Notes: generated by a model not told the origin, from the sequence alone. A DNA stretch of 64,000 nt from Parafrankia elaeagni (GCF_000374165.1 NZ_KB893713.1:14853-78852); one strand, 5' to 3'; shown: positions 17,804 through 26,585, counted from the stretch's first letter. Numbers and translations: made by a program.

Positions 17804-17807
17804 TGAA
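17778..17807 (-). promoter_or_regulatory. Predicted sigma70-type promoter of the minus-strand catabolic run
   Basis: TTCACA (-35) and TACATT (-10), read on the minus strand, are 18 bases apart. This would start transcription about 40 bases before the CoA-transferase GTG. Confidence 0.45.
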
Positions 17808-17811
17808 GACG

Positions 17812-17840
17812 TTGACTTCTCCCACAATGCGTGTAAACAT
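17812..17840 (+). promoter_or_regulatory. Predicted promoter of the acyl-CoA synthetase arm
   Basis: TTGACT and TAAACA (or AAACAT) lie 16-17 bases apart on the plus strand, back to back with the minus-strand promoter. The leader to the synthetase start would be about 190 bases. It contains a 14-bp direct repeat (CCCCTCCGTCCAGC at 17923 and 17941) and an unusual run of seven T near 17972. No gene lies in this 305-base gap. Confidence 0.4.
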
Positions 17841-18037
17841 CCACTCGCCAGGCTGACCGGTCGGGCCGGCCGGCCAGGCCACCCGGATCCGAACCGTCGC
17901 GAGCCGCCGCGGATCACGCGGGCCCCTCCGTCCAGCCGGACCCCTCCGTCCAGCACAGTGAGTGAACGCTCTTTTTTTAGGTGCGGGAGTGCGGCGGTGC
18001 GCCCCGGCGCCGCCTGACACGGCCGAGAGGAACGCCT

Positions 18038-19504
18038 GTGGACATCCAGATCAGCCATGCCCGCCGCATCCGTGAACTCGCCGCGACCCGCCCGGACGAG
18101 GTGGCCGTACGCAACGTGTCCCTCGACGGGACCACGACCGCGGCGACCTGGGTCGAGCTCGACCGCCGCTCGAGCCAGCTCGCCGGCGCGCTCGTCGAGC
18201 GTGGGCTCGCCGTGGGTGACCGCCTCGGCATCGGGCTGCGCAACTCCCCGCAGTTCGTCCTCGCCGTGCTGGCGGCCTGGAAGGTCGGCGCCGTCCCGGT
18301 GCCGGTGCGCTGGGACATCCCCGAGTGGGAGCTGGCCCGCCTGCGGGAGGTCATCGACCCGCGTGTCTTCCTCGGCGCCGAGGACATCCCCTGGATCGAC
18401 GCCACCGCCGGGCTTCCCGTGCCGTTCCTGCCGGACGCGGTCTCCCCGCAGATCAACGGCATCTGCAGCAGCGGCTCGACCGGGACGCCGAAGGTCATCC
18501 TCACCGATCGGCCGTCGCTCTACGACGAGCGGACCACCGTCCCGTTCATCGCCGCGTGGAACCCCGTGCCGCGCCCGCAGACGATCCTCGTGCTCGCGCC
18601 GATGTACCACGCGAACGGGCTCACGACTCTCTACACCCTTCTCGCCGGCGACCGCCTGGTCATCATGGAGAAGTTCGACGCCGCCCGGGTCGTCGACGTG
18701 ATCGAGCAGCACCGCGTCACCACGTTCACCGCGACGCCGACGATGCTGCAGCGCATCGCCGACCTGCCCGGCATCGAGCAGCGGGACCTGTCCAGCCTCG
18801 TCTGGATCCTGCAGGGCGCCGCGCCGATGCCGCCGTCGCTGGTGCACCGCTGGGCGAAGCTGATCGGCGCCGAGCGGATCGTCATGGCCTACGGGATGAC
18901 CGAGGGCCTCGGGTCCACCGCCCTGCGCGGGGACGAGTGGATGGCTCACGAGGGCAGCGTCGGGCGCCCGTTCCGCGACACGGAGATCCGCGTGCTCGAC
19001 GACGACGGCAACGAGCTGCCCGCCGGCGAGGCCGGGCTGATCTACCTGCGCTCGCGGATCACGGGCAGCTACCGCTACCTCGGCGACGCGCCGCCCCTAC
19101 GGAAGACCGAGGACGGCTTCAGCACCGCCGGGGACGTCGGCTACCTCGACCCCGACGGCTGGCTGTACGTCCTCGACCGGCGCGTGGACATGATCGTCAC
19201 CGGTGGCGCGAACGTCTTCCCGGCCGAGGTCGAGGCCGCCCTCATCGAGCACCCCGAGATCGCGGACGTCGTCGTCATCGGCCTGCGCGACCCGCGGTGG
19301 GGCCGCCGCGTCCACGCCATCATCGAGCCCGCCGACCCCGCCAACCCCCCGTCGACCGGCGAGGTCGTCAGCTACGCCAAGAGCCGTCTCGCCCCCTACA
19401 AGGTCCCGAAGACCGTCGAGGTCGTCGACGCCATCCCGCGCAGCGCGGCGACGAAGGTGAACCGCGGTGCCCTGGTGGCAGCCCGCGACGCCGTGACAGC
19501 CTGA
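18038..19504 (+). CDS. Acyl-CoA synthetase (AMP-forming)
   Basis: A 488-residue member of the ANL superfamily that activates a carboxylate to its CoA thioester through an acyl-adenylate. The P-loop is SSGSTGTPKVIL, followed by the A5 motif AYGMTEG, the hinge segment GDVGYLDPDGWLYVLDR and a C-terminal domain with GANVFPAEVEAAL. The catalytic lysine region (AATKVNRGAL) is present. The GTG start lies seven bases after GAGAGG. It is divergent from the CoA transferase and heads a three-gene arm, so it probably primes the same pathway for CoA-dependent breakdown. Confidence 0.92.
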   Translation: MDIQISHARRIRELAATRPDEVAVRNVSLDGTTTAATWVELDRRSSQLAGALVERGLAVGDRLGIGLRNSPQFVLAVLAAWKVGAVPVPVRWDIPEWELARLREVIDPRVFLGAEDIPWIDATAGLPVPFLPDAVSPQINGICSSGSTGTPKVILTDRPSLYDERTTVPFIAAWNPVPRPQTILVLAPMYHANGLTTLYTLLAGDRLVIMEKFDAARVVDVIEQHRVTTFTATPTMLQRIADLPGIEQRDLSSLVWILQGAAPMPPSLVHRWAKLIGAERIVMAYGMTEGLGSTALRGDEWMAHEGSVGRPFRDTEIRVLDDDGNELPAGEAGLIYLRSRITGSYRYLGDAPPLRKTEDGFSTAGDVGYLDPDGWLYVLDRRVDMIVTGGANVFPAEVEAALIEHPEIADVVVIGLRDPRWGRRVHAIIEPADPANPPSTGEVVSYAKSRLAPYKVPKTVEVVDAIPRSAATKVNRGALVAARDAVTA

Positions 19505-19533
19505 GAACGAACAGAACCAACCGGGAGGATCGG

Positions 19534-19941
19534 ATGCCAGTCAGCAAGCCGAGCGAGTTACCCAGGGGTGGCGGCGGCCGCTGGCCGGCCAGCGGCAGCG
19601 GGTTCAGGTCGGCGCAGTGGGGTGACATGGAGGTCGGCTACACGGCGACCGGCCCGCTGGACTGCACGCCCGGCTACCAGGGCCTGCCCGGCGGGGTCTG
19701 CCCCTGCCCGCACTACGGCTACGTCTTCGCCGGCCGGGTCCGGGCCGTCTACCCCGGCACGAACTGGCCGGACGAGGTGGCCACCGCCGGAGACGTCTAC
19801 TTCTTCCCCGCCGGCCACTCGCTGATCTACGAGGAGCCCAGCGAGGTCCTCGAGATCAACCCGGCGGCGGCTCTGCAGCAGGTCATGGCGCACTTCGAGT
19901 CGCTCGCGGGCACCGGCCGCCTGGCCTCCGACGGCGGCTGA
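19534..19941 (+). CDS. Small cupin-like protein of unknown function
   Basis: A 135-residue protein that starts at ATG after GGGAGG, 29 bases beyond the synthetase. The middle resembles a single cupin barrel: VCPCPHYGYVFAGRVRA followed by AGDVYFFPAGHSLIYEEPSEVLEINP. The histidines could bind a metal, but the full cupin motif is not evident. The CPCPH stretch is unusual. A role as an isomerase, a small metal-dependent enzyme or a sensor is possible. Its place between the synthetase and kinase genes suggests a pathway role. Confidence 0.7.
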   Translation: MPVSKPSELPRGGGGRWPASGSGFRSAQWGDMEVGYTATGPLDCTPGYQGLPGGVCPCPHYGYVFAGRVRAVYPGTNWPDEVATAGDVYFFPAGHSLIYEEPSEVLEINPAAALQQVMAHFESLAGTGRLASDGG

Positions 19942-19989
19942 CACCGGGCATCCGGCCAGCCCGCCCACCGACACCCAGGAGGAAGCGAC

Positions 19990-21057
19990 GTGTCCGACCT
20001 GCCCACCGCCACACCGGCCCGCGTGCCCGAACAGCTCGACGAGGTGCTGTCCCCCGGATGGCTGAGCGCGGCGCTCGGCGCCCGCTTCCCGGGTATCGAG
20101 GTCACCGAGGTGACCCCCGGCCCGGTCGTCAGCCGGATCTCGACCAACGTCCGGTTCCACATCACCTGCGCCGGCGGTGTGCCCGCCGGACTCTCCCCCC
20201 ACCTGTGCGTCAAGGGCTACTTCTCCGAGCGGACCCTGCCAGCTCGTCACGCCGGCATCCCGGAGACCCTCTTCTACCGCGACCTGGCCGAGCGGACCGG
20301 GGTGCGCACCCTGCGCAGCCCCTACGCCGAGGTGGACACCGCGAACGGCGCGAACGTCCTCATCACCGAGGACGTGATCGCCGCCGGCGGCACCTTCCTG
20401 GACGGCCAGCACCCCTACTCCCCCGACCAGACCGCCGCCAGCCTCGAACAGCTCGCCCGGCTCCACGCCACGACCTGGGGCGACCCGAGCCTGGCGGACG
20501 CCAGCTGGCTCTCCTCGCGGATGGGGCCCCGCACCGGCCCCACCTGGCGGGAGAAGATCGAGGCCAACTTCACCACCGCCACCGGCGCCGGCGCCCCCGA
20601 GGAGGTCCGCGACGTCGGGCGGCTCGTCGCCGCCTACAGCGCGCTGGCCGATCTGGTCACCACCACCTCGCCGTGGACGATCGTGCACGGCGACCCGCAC
20701 GTCGGCAACATCTTCCTGGACGGCGAGGGACGGCCGTCGCTGCTCGACTGGCAGCTGGTGCAGCGGGCCCCGTGGTACATCGACGTCGGTTACCACATCG
20801 CCTCCGCTCTCACCGTCGCCGACCGCCGCACCCACGAGACCGACCTGCTGCGGCACTACCTGGACGCGCTGGCCGCCGGCGGGATCGAGCCGCCGTCGTG
20901 GGACGAGGCCTGGCTCGGGGTACGCCGCAGCGTCCTGCAGGGCTTCTACCTGTGGAGCATCACCTCGATGGTGAACCCGGCGATCACCGCCGTGCTCATC
21001 GAACGCCTCGGCACCGCCGTCGCCGACCACGACTCGTACGCCACCGTCGGCCGGTAG
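19990..21057 (+). CDS. APH-fold phosphotransferase (aminoglycoside/ecdysteroid-kinase-like)
   Basis: A 355-residue kinase of the aminoglycoside phosphotransferase fold. The catalytic loop is TIVHGDPHVGNIFLDGEG and the metal-binding loop is SLLDWQLVQRAPWYIDVGY, in which the usual Asp is kept. The N-terminal lobe contains VVSRISTNVRFH and LCVKGYF. Such proteins accompany acyl-CoA catabolic genes in actinobacteria and are not resistance enzymes there; a small-molecule alcohol is the likely acceptor. The GTG follows AGGAGG, 48 bases after the cupin-like gene. Confidence 0.85.
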   Translation: MSDLPTATPARVPEQLDEVLSPGWLSAALGARFPGIEVTEVTPGPVVSRISTNVRFHITCAGGVPAGLSPHLCVKGYFSERTLPARHAGIPETLFYRDLAERTGVRTLRSPYAEVDTANGANVLITEDVIAAGGTFLDGQHPYSPDQTAASLEQLARLHATTWGDPSLADASWLSSRMGPRTGPTWREKIEANFTTATGAGAPEEVRDVGRLVAAYSALADLVTTTSPWTIVHGDPHVGNIFLDGEGRPSLLDWQLVQRAPWYIDVGYHIASALTVADRRTHETDLLRHYLDALAAGGIEPPSWDEAWLGVRRSVLQGFYLWSITSMVNPAITAVLIERLGTAVADHDSYATVGR

Positions 21058-21122
21058 GCCGCCGACCAGCCGACCGCGGAGCGGCCGGCCCTGCAGTCGA
21101 CGAACGGCGTCGCCTCATGAGG

Positions 21123-22823
21123 TCAGTACACGCAGTCCTCAGGCGGTGCCGGGGCCAGCGGGGCCGCCGCCTGGAGCGGTTCCGCGGAACCGCCCGGCCC
21201 GGTCGCTGTGCCCGCAGCGCCGGTGGCGGCTGCGACTGGGGCGCTCCGGGTGGAGGGCGTCGCCCCGGGGCCCGACGCCGGCCCGTTCTCGCCTGCCGCG
21301 AGGGCCTGCACCGCGGGATTCGGGTCCGGCGGGTCGACCACGCCGTCGAAGGCGGATCCCACGATGATCTGGACACCCTCGACGGAGCCGTCGGACGCCA
21401 GCCTCGCGCCCGGCATCAGGGGCAGCAGCCGGCGTGCCGTGGCCTCGGCGTCAGCTCCATAGCGGATCCAGGTGGCCTTGTAGTCGCTGCGCGGGGCGCT
21501 GTCCGCGGTGTCGGCGCTGACGCCCCTCGCCGCGAGGTCGCGCACGACTCTGCTCGCGACTCCCGCGACCGTGGTGCCGTTGACCACCGTGATCCTCGCA
21601 CCCGCCTCGCCCTGGGCCCCGGAGTCGGCATCGACGGACCCACCTCCGCCACCGAGCGGCTCGAAGACGGCGTCGAGATCCGCCTGATTGTACATTTCGA
21701 CGGACCCGACACGATTGGAGATTTCTCCCCGGGAGGGGTCGATGGCGCCCTCCTCCCGGGTAGCGGCATGCGTGGGAATCGTCTGCGTCTGGAGTCCGCC
21801 GCTGGCGGCGCCCTGCAGGCGGCCGGCAAGCCGGCCCAGGTCGACCGGCTTGGTCTTGCTGTCGAGTTCCAGCGCATCGCCGACCGCGCCCAGCAGGCCA
21901 GTCACCCTGGACGGGTTGTTCAGCACGCCACCGCTGCCGACCTTGGCGAGGATTCTGCTCAGAAAGTACTGCTGACGTCTGGTGCGGTCGATGTCCGAGT
22001 CGGGAAGGCCGTAGCGCTGACGCACGAAGGCCAACGCCTGCTCACCTTGGATCTGGATGGTTCCGGGGCCTCCCCGGAACTGGCTGTAGGGGTCGTTCGT
22101 GTTCGTGCTGACGATGTTTCTTCCGAGCTCCTCGTTGTAGTTGGTGGCCGAACCGTCCCATTGTTTGATGCAGACATCCACACCGCCGACGACCTCCGAG
22201 ATCTTCATGAAGCCGGCCAGGTCCACGGAGACGTAGTGGTCGATGCGCAGCCTGGTCATCCGCTCGACCAGCTTGATCAGAAGCGTGGGTCCGCCCTCCG
22301 AGAGGGCGGAGTTGAACTTGTTCTCGGTCGGCGGGTGCACCTTTCCGTCGGTACCGGTGTACTCGGGAACGAGGACGTACATGTCACGGGGGAAGGAGAC
22401 CATCGTGACCTGGTCGTCGGCGCTGATATGCGCGAGGATCGTGGTGTCCGAGCGCTGCCCGGCCACATCACCGAATGCCTTCCCGGTGCCGAGGCGGCTG
22501 TCCGTGCCGACCAGGAGGACGTTCGTCGCGTCCCCGCGCGCGGGCGGGCGGTCGTCACCGAGGTCGCCGATCGCGACCCGCTCGATCCTTCTGTCGAAGT
22601 AGGCGTACGCGGCCCAGCCGCCCACCGCACCGAACAGGACCAGTACGGACAGCACCGCGGCGAGCCCGTAGCGCAGACGCCGCGCCATCGTCGGCCGCGG
22701 ACGGCCTCCTTGCAGGTCAAAGGGGTGCCCCCGACCGGTCGGCCCCGGATCCGACCGCTCCGGATCCGGTTGTTCCGAAGCCGGCTGTTCCGGATCCGAC
22801 CACCGCGGCGCGCCCTCGTCCAA
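21123..22823 (-). CDS. LytR-CpsA-Psr (LCP) family cell-wall ligase
   Basis: A 566-residue membrane-anchored protein: an acidic Pro-rich cytoplasmic tail (1-50), one transmembrane helix (about 52-76), the LCP domain (NVLLVGTDSRLG, VSFPRDMYV, VDHYVSVDL-like segments with conserved Arg/Asp) and a C-terminal LytR_C domain (ITVVNGTTVAGVASRVVRDLAARG). LCP enzymes attach arabinogalactan, teichoic acid or capsule polymers to peptidoglycan from lipid carriers. The last residues form an Ala/Pro-rich tail ending near a Cys. It is a lone gene, convergent with the kinase arm. Confidence 0.92.
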   Translation of the reverse strand: MDEGAPRWSDPEQPASEQPDPERSDPGPTGRGHPFDLQGGRPRPTMARRLRYGLAAVLSVLVLFGAVGGWAAYAYFDRRIERVAIGDLGDDRPPARGDATNVLLVGTDSRLGTGKAFGDVAGQRSDTTILAHISADDQVTMVSFPRDMYVLVPEYTGTDGKVHPPTENKFNSALSEGGPTLLIKLVERMTRLRIDHYVSVDLAGFMKISEVVGGVDVCIKQWDGSATNYNEELGRNIVSTNTNDPYSQFRGGPGTIQIQGEQALAFVRQRYGLPDSDIDRTRRQQYFLSRILAKVGSGGVLNNPSRVTGLLGAVGDALELDSKTKPVDLGRLAGRLQGAASGGLQTQTIPTHAATREEGAIDPSRGEISNRVGSVEMYNQADLDAVFEPLGGGGGSVDADSGAQGEAGARITVVNGTTVAGVASRVVRDLAARGVSADTADSAPRSDYKATWIRYGADAEATARRLLPLMPGARLASDGSVEGVQIIVGSAFDGVVDPPDPNPAVQALAAGENGPASGPGATPSTRSAPVAAATGAAGTATGPGGSAEPLQAAAPLAPAPPEDCVY

Positions 22824-23051
22824 TCCGTGCTCCTCTGCCGTCTCCCCGCCCCGACACCCGCACCACCCACCAGGAGCAGCCGCGCCGGCTGGCCGGAAGC
22901 CCGAAGGCCGGGCGCGGCCGTTCCGATCGCACCCGATACCAGGACAACAGGCCTGTATGGACCCGTTGGCTGCGAATGCTAGCCGAACGCAAAACGACGT
23001 TCTTCACAGGCGAGAGCGCCATGAGTTACCCGTACGGGGCAATCACGCCAG

Positions 23052-23098
23052 ATCCGTCCAGAACGGCCCATTGACCTGCACATATCCGTCCGGAACGG
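23052..23098. promoter_or_regulatory. Two near-identical 15-bp direct repeats upstream of the pyrimidine operon
   Basis: ATCCGTCCAGAACGG and ATCCGTCCGGAACGG are spaced 32 bp (three helical turns) apart with TTGACC between them, 93 bases before the amidase start. The spacing suggests side-by-side binding of a regulator. The 367-base gap from the LCP gene holds no coding sequence that I could support. Confidence 0.4.
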
Positions 23099-23157
23099 GA
23101 ACGGCTGCGGTCACGGCTGGCAGCGGTGTGCCGACGCGGTGACGATGGCGGCGACAT

Positions 23158-23170
23158 CTGACGTCGTCAG
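23158..23170. promoter_or_regulatory. Palindrome CTGACG-T-CGTCAG before the amidase gene
   Basis: A perfect 6-bp-arm inverted repeat centred 27 bases before the ATG of the amidase gene, a position suited to a GntR- or TetR-type operator controlling the operon. Confidence 0.4.
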
Positions 23171-23190
23171 TCGTGAGGAGCGGGCCGGGG

Positions 23191-24039
23191 ATGGCAACGG
23201 TACGTGCCGCGATCACACAGGTGGCCTGGACGGGCGAGCGGGAGTCGATGGTCGCCCGGCACGAGGAACTGGCCCGCGAGGCCGCCGCCGGGGGTGTGCG
23301 GGTGATCGGGTTCCAGGAGCTGTTCAGCGGCCCCTACGTCGGGGCGGTGCAGGACCAGCGCTACTACCGCGGCGCGGAGCCGATCCCCGGCCCGACCGTC
23401 GAGCGGTTCCAGCGGCTGGCCGAGCAGCTCGGTCTGGTCATGATCCTGCCGATCCACGAGGTCGCGGCCCAGGGCGAGTACTACAACGCCGCCGCGGTGG
23501 TGGACGCCGACGGCAGCCTGCTCGGACGGTACCGCAAACACCACATCCCGCAGCTGCCGTCGTTCTGGGAGAAGTTCTACTTCCGCCCCGGGAACCTCGG
23601 TTACCCGGTGTTCGACACCGCGGTCGGCCGAATCGGGGTGTACATCTGCTACGACCGGCACTTTCCCGAGGGCTGGCGCGAGCTGGGGCTGGGCGGGGCC
23701 CAGCTGGTGTTCAACCCCTCGGCGGCGAAGCCGGGCCTGTCGAACCGGCTGTGGGAGATCGAGCAGCCCGCCGCCGCGGCCGCCAACCAGTACTTCGTGG
23801 CGGCCAACAACCGCATCGGCCAGGAGGCCGGCGAGTTCGGGGCCGACGCCCCGCGTTTCTACGGCTCCTCCTACTTCGTCGACCCCCGCGGCGTCGTCGT
23901 CGGGGAGGTCGCGTCGGCGGACAAGGAAGAGCTCGTCGTCCGCGACCTGGACCTCGGCGAGATCACCCGGGCCCGCGACGACTGGCAGTTCTACCGCGAC
24001 CGCCGCCCCGAGACCTACCAGCGGGCGGTGCGGGAATGA
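23191..24039 (+). CDS. Nitrilase-superfamily amidase (beta-ureidopropionase-like)
   Basis: A 282-residue carbon-nitrogen hydrolase. The Glu-Lys-Cys triad is visible: E43 in FQELFSGPY, K116 in YRKHHIPQ and C153 in YICYDRHFPEG. The fit to N-carbamoyl-beta-alanine amidohydrolase is supported by the next gene, a dihydropyrimidinase, whose ATG overlaps this stop by four bases. It would release beta-alanine (or a beta-amino acid), CO2 and ammonia in reductive pyrimidine breakdown. An N-carbamoyl-D-amino-acid hydrolase is the alternative. Confidence 0.88.
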   Translation: MATVRAAITQVAWTGERESMVARHEELAREAAAGGVRVIGFQELFSGPYVGAVQDQRYYRGAEPIPGPTVERFQRLAEQLGLVMILPIHEVAAQGEYYNAAAVVDADGSLLGRYRKHHIPQLPSFWEKFYFRPGNLGYPVFDTAVGRIGVYICYDRHFPEGWRELGLGGAQLVFNPSAAKPGLSNRLWEIEQPAAAAANQYFVAANNRIGQEAGEFGADAPRFYGSSYFVDPRGVVVGEVASADKEELVVRDLDLGEITRARDDWQFYRDRRPETYQRAVRE

Positions 24040-25484
24040 CCACCCTGCTCATCCACGGCGGGACGGTCGTCAATCCCACCGGCCCCACCCGCCAGGACGT
24101 CCTGGTCGAGGGCGAGACGGTCGCGGCGCTGCTGGCGCCCGGATCAGCCCTGGCGACGGCGGTGCACAGCGGCGCGGTGCGCCCCGACCGGGTGATCGAC
24201 GCGACCGGGCGGTACGTGATCCCGGGCGGGGTGGACGTCCACACGCACATGGAGATGCCGTTCGGCGGCACCCGGGCGTCCGACACGTTCGAGACCGGAA
24301 CCCGGGCCGCCGCCTGGGGTGGCACGACGACCATCGTCGACTTCGCCGTCCAGACCCGCGGGCAGCGGGTGCAGGACCAGCTCGCGCTCTGGCACGCGAA
24401 GGCGGCCGGCAACTGCGCGGTCGACTACGCGTTCCACCAGATCATCGGCGACGTGAACGACGAGTCGCTCAAGGCGATGAGCGAGCTGATCGACTCCGGC
24501 GTCACCAGCTTCAAGCTGTTCATGGCGTACCCCGGTGTGTTCCTCTCCGACGACGGGCAGATCGTACGGGCGATGCGGGCGGCGGCCGGCAACGGCGCCC
24601 TGATCATGATGCATGCCGAGAACGGGCCGGTGATCGACGTGCTCGTGCGGCAGGCGCTGAGCGAGGGCCGCACGGGGCCCTACCACCACGGCACGACGCG
24701 GCCCTGGCAGACCGAGCAGGAGGCCACCCACCGGGCGATCATGCTGGCGGACCTGACCGGCGCCCCGCTCTACGTGGTGCACGTGTCGGCCCGGCAGGCA
24801 CTCGCCCGCGTCGCCGAGGCCCGCGACGCCGGGCAGAACGTGTTCGCCGAGACCTGCCCGCACTACCTGTACCTGTCGCTGGAGGAGCAGCTCGGCGCCC
24901 GCAGCGCGCAGTGGGGGGAGTTCGAGGGTGCCAAGTGGGTCTGCTCGACCCCGCTGCGCGCCCGCTCCGAAGGACACCAGGAGGCACTGTGGCGTCACCT
25001 ACGCACGGGCGACGTCACCGCCGTCTCCACCGACCACTGCCCGTTCTGCATGACGGACCAGAAGGAGCTTGGCCGTGGTGACTTCTCCCGGATCCCCAAC
25101 GGGATCGGCGGCGTCGAGCACCGCCTGGACCTGATGTTCCAGGGCGTGAAGGAGGACCGGCTGAGCCTGGGTCGGTGGGTGGAGGTTTGCTGTGCCGCCC
25201 CGGCGCGCATGTTCGGCCTGTACGGCCGCAAGGGCGTGATCGCCCCGGGCGCCGACGCCGACATCGTCGTCTACGACCCGGACGGGCACACCTCTTTCGG
25301 GCTCGGCCCGGGGCGCAGCCACCACATGAACATGGACCACTCGGCCTGGGAGGGCTGGGAGATCGACGGGCACGTGGACGTCGTCCTCTCCCGCGGCACG
25401 GTGATCAAGGACGAGTCCGGCTACGTGGGGCGCCCGGCCCACGGCCGGTTCGTCCGGCGCGGCCTTTCCCAGAACCTGATCTGA
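24036..25484 (+). CDS. Dihydropyrimidinase (D-hydantoinase)
   Basis: A 482-residue cyclic amidohydrolase that opens dihydrouracil or hydantoin rings. The binuclear metal site is clear: VHTHME (H69, H71), the lysine to be carboxylated (K160 in SFKLFMAYPG), MMHAENG, VVHVSA and STDHCPF. The ATG lies inside the stop region of the amidase gene (ATGA), so the two are coupled. Together with the amidase and the LLM enzyme downstream it forms a reductive pyrimidine or hydantoin catabolic operon; no dihydropyrimidine dehydrogenase is in the window. Confidence 0.94.
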   Translation: MTTLLIHGGTVVNPTGPTRQDVLVEGETVAALLAPGSALATAVHSGAVRPDRVIDATGRYVIPGGVDVHTHMEMPFGGTRASDTFETGTRAAAWGGTTTIVDFAVQTRGQRVQDQLALWHAKAAGNCAVDYAFHQIIGDVNDESLKAMSELIDSGVTSFKLFMAYPGVFLSDDGQIVRAMRAAAGNGALIMMHAENGPVIDVLVRQALSEGRTGPYHHGTTRPWQTEQEATHRAIMLADLTGAPLYVVHVSARQALARVAEARDAGQNVFAETCPHYLYLSLEEQLGARSAQWGEFEGAKWVCSTPLRARSEGHQEALWRHLRTGDVTAVSTDHCPFCMTDQKELGRGDFSRIPNGIGGVEHRLDLMFQGVKEDRLSLGRWVEVCCAAPARMFGLYGRKGVIAPGADADIVVYDPDGHTSFGLGPGRSHHMNMDHSAWEGWEIDGHVDVVLSRGTVIKDESGYVGRPAHGRFVRRGLSQNLI

Positions 25485-25524
25485 CCGACCCGCAGAGGCA
25501 TCGGCAACGGAGGCATCGGCAACC

Positions 25525-26556
25525 ATGGATTTCGGCGTCGTCCTGCAGACCGACCCGCCGGCCTGGCGGGTGGTCGATCTGGCCCGCCGGGCCGAACAGT
25601 ACGGCTTCAGCCATGTGTGGACGTTCGACTCGCATCTGCTGTGGCAGGAGCCGTTCGTGATCCACAGCCAGATTCTCGCCGCGACCCACCGGGTCACGGT
25701 CGGGCCGATGGTGACCAACCCGGCGACCCGCGACTGGACCGTCACCGCCTCGCTGTTCGCCACCCTGAACAGCATGTTCGGCAACCGCACCGTGTGCGGG
25801 ATAGGCCGCGGCGACTCCGCGGTGCGGGTCATCAACGGGCGTCCGGTGACCCTGGCCCAGCTCGGCGAGGCGATCGAGGTGATCCGTCCGCTGGCCAACG
25901 GCGGGGTCGCCGAGCACCGGGGCGGCAAGCTGCGGTTCCCCTGGGGCGGGGAGTCCCGGCTGCCGATCTGGGTGGCGGCCTACGGCCCGCGGGCACTCGC
26001 CCTCGCCGGCCGGCTCGGCGACGGTTTCATCCTGCAGCTGGCCGACCCGGACATCATCGCCTGGTCGGTGGCCGCCGTACGCAGGGCCGCCGCCGACGCC
26101 GGGCGCGACCCGGGCGCTGTCACGATCTGCGTGGCCGCCCCGGCCTACGTCACCGACGGCTCCGCGGCCGGCCTCGCCCACGGACGCGACCAGTGCCGCT
26201 GGTTCGGAGGCATGGTCGGCAACCACGTCGCCGACATCGTCGCCCGCTACGGCGCTGGCCCGGACGCCACGCCGGCCGCGCTCGTGGCTTCCATCGCCGG
26301 CCGCGAGGGCTACGACTACAACGCCCACGGCAAGGCCGGCAACCCCCACACCGACTTCGTGTCGGACGAGGTCATCGACCGGTTCTGCCTGATCGGCCCG
26401 CCCGCGACCCACGTGCGGCGCCTTGACGAGCTGGCGACCCTCGGTGTCGACCAGTTCGCGCTCTACCTGCAGCACGACCACAAGGACGCCACCCTCGCCG
26501 CCTACGGCGAGAAGATCATCCCACAGGTGAGCACGCACCTCACTGCCCGTCCTTAG
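25525..26556 (+). CDS. F420-dependent LLM-class oxidoreductase of the pyrimidine operon
   Basis: A 343-residue luciferase-like (TIM barrel) enzyme. The N-terminal MDFGVVLQTDPPAWRVVDLARRAE and FSHVWTFDSHLLWQEP, with later GIGRGDSAVRVI and LPIWVAAYGPRALALAG, are characteristic of the F420/FMN subfamily that travels with dihydropyrimidinase genes. It may reduce or oxidise a pyrimidine-derived intermediate. It begins 40 bases after the dihydropyrimidinase stop. The region after its stop carries four CGTCCTCAGC-like units before the convergent P450 gene. Confidence 0.87.
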   Translation: MDFGVVLQTDPPAWRVVDLARRAEQYGFSHVWTFDSHLLWQEPFVIHSQILAATHRVTVGPMVTNPATRDWTVTASLFATLNSMFGNRTVCGIGRGDSAVRVINGRPVTLAQLGEAIEVIRPLANGGVAEHRGGKLRFPWGGESRLPIWVAAYGPRALALAGRLGDGFILQLADPDIIAWSVAAVRRAAADAGRDPGAVTICVAAPAYVTDGSAAGLAHGRDQCRWFGGMVGNHVADIVARYGAGPDATPAALVASIAGREGYDYNAHGKAGNPHTDFVSDEVIDRFCLIGPPATHVRRLDELATLGVDQFALYLQHDHKDATLAAYGEKIIPQVSTHLTARP

Positions 26557-26585
26557 CCGTCCTCAGCCGTCCTCAGCAGCCGTCC

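Noticed and set aside
19990-21057. Aminoglycoside resistance gene
   Set aside because: APH fold, but its place with acyl-CoA synthetase genes and the divergent sequence argue for a metabolic role.
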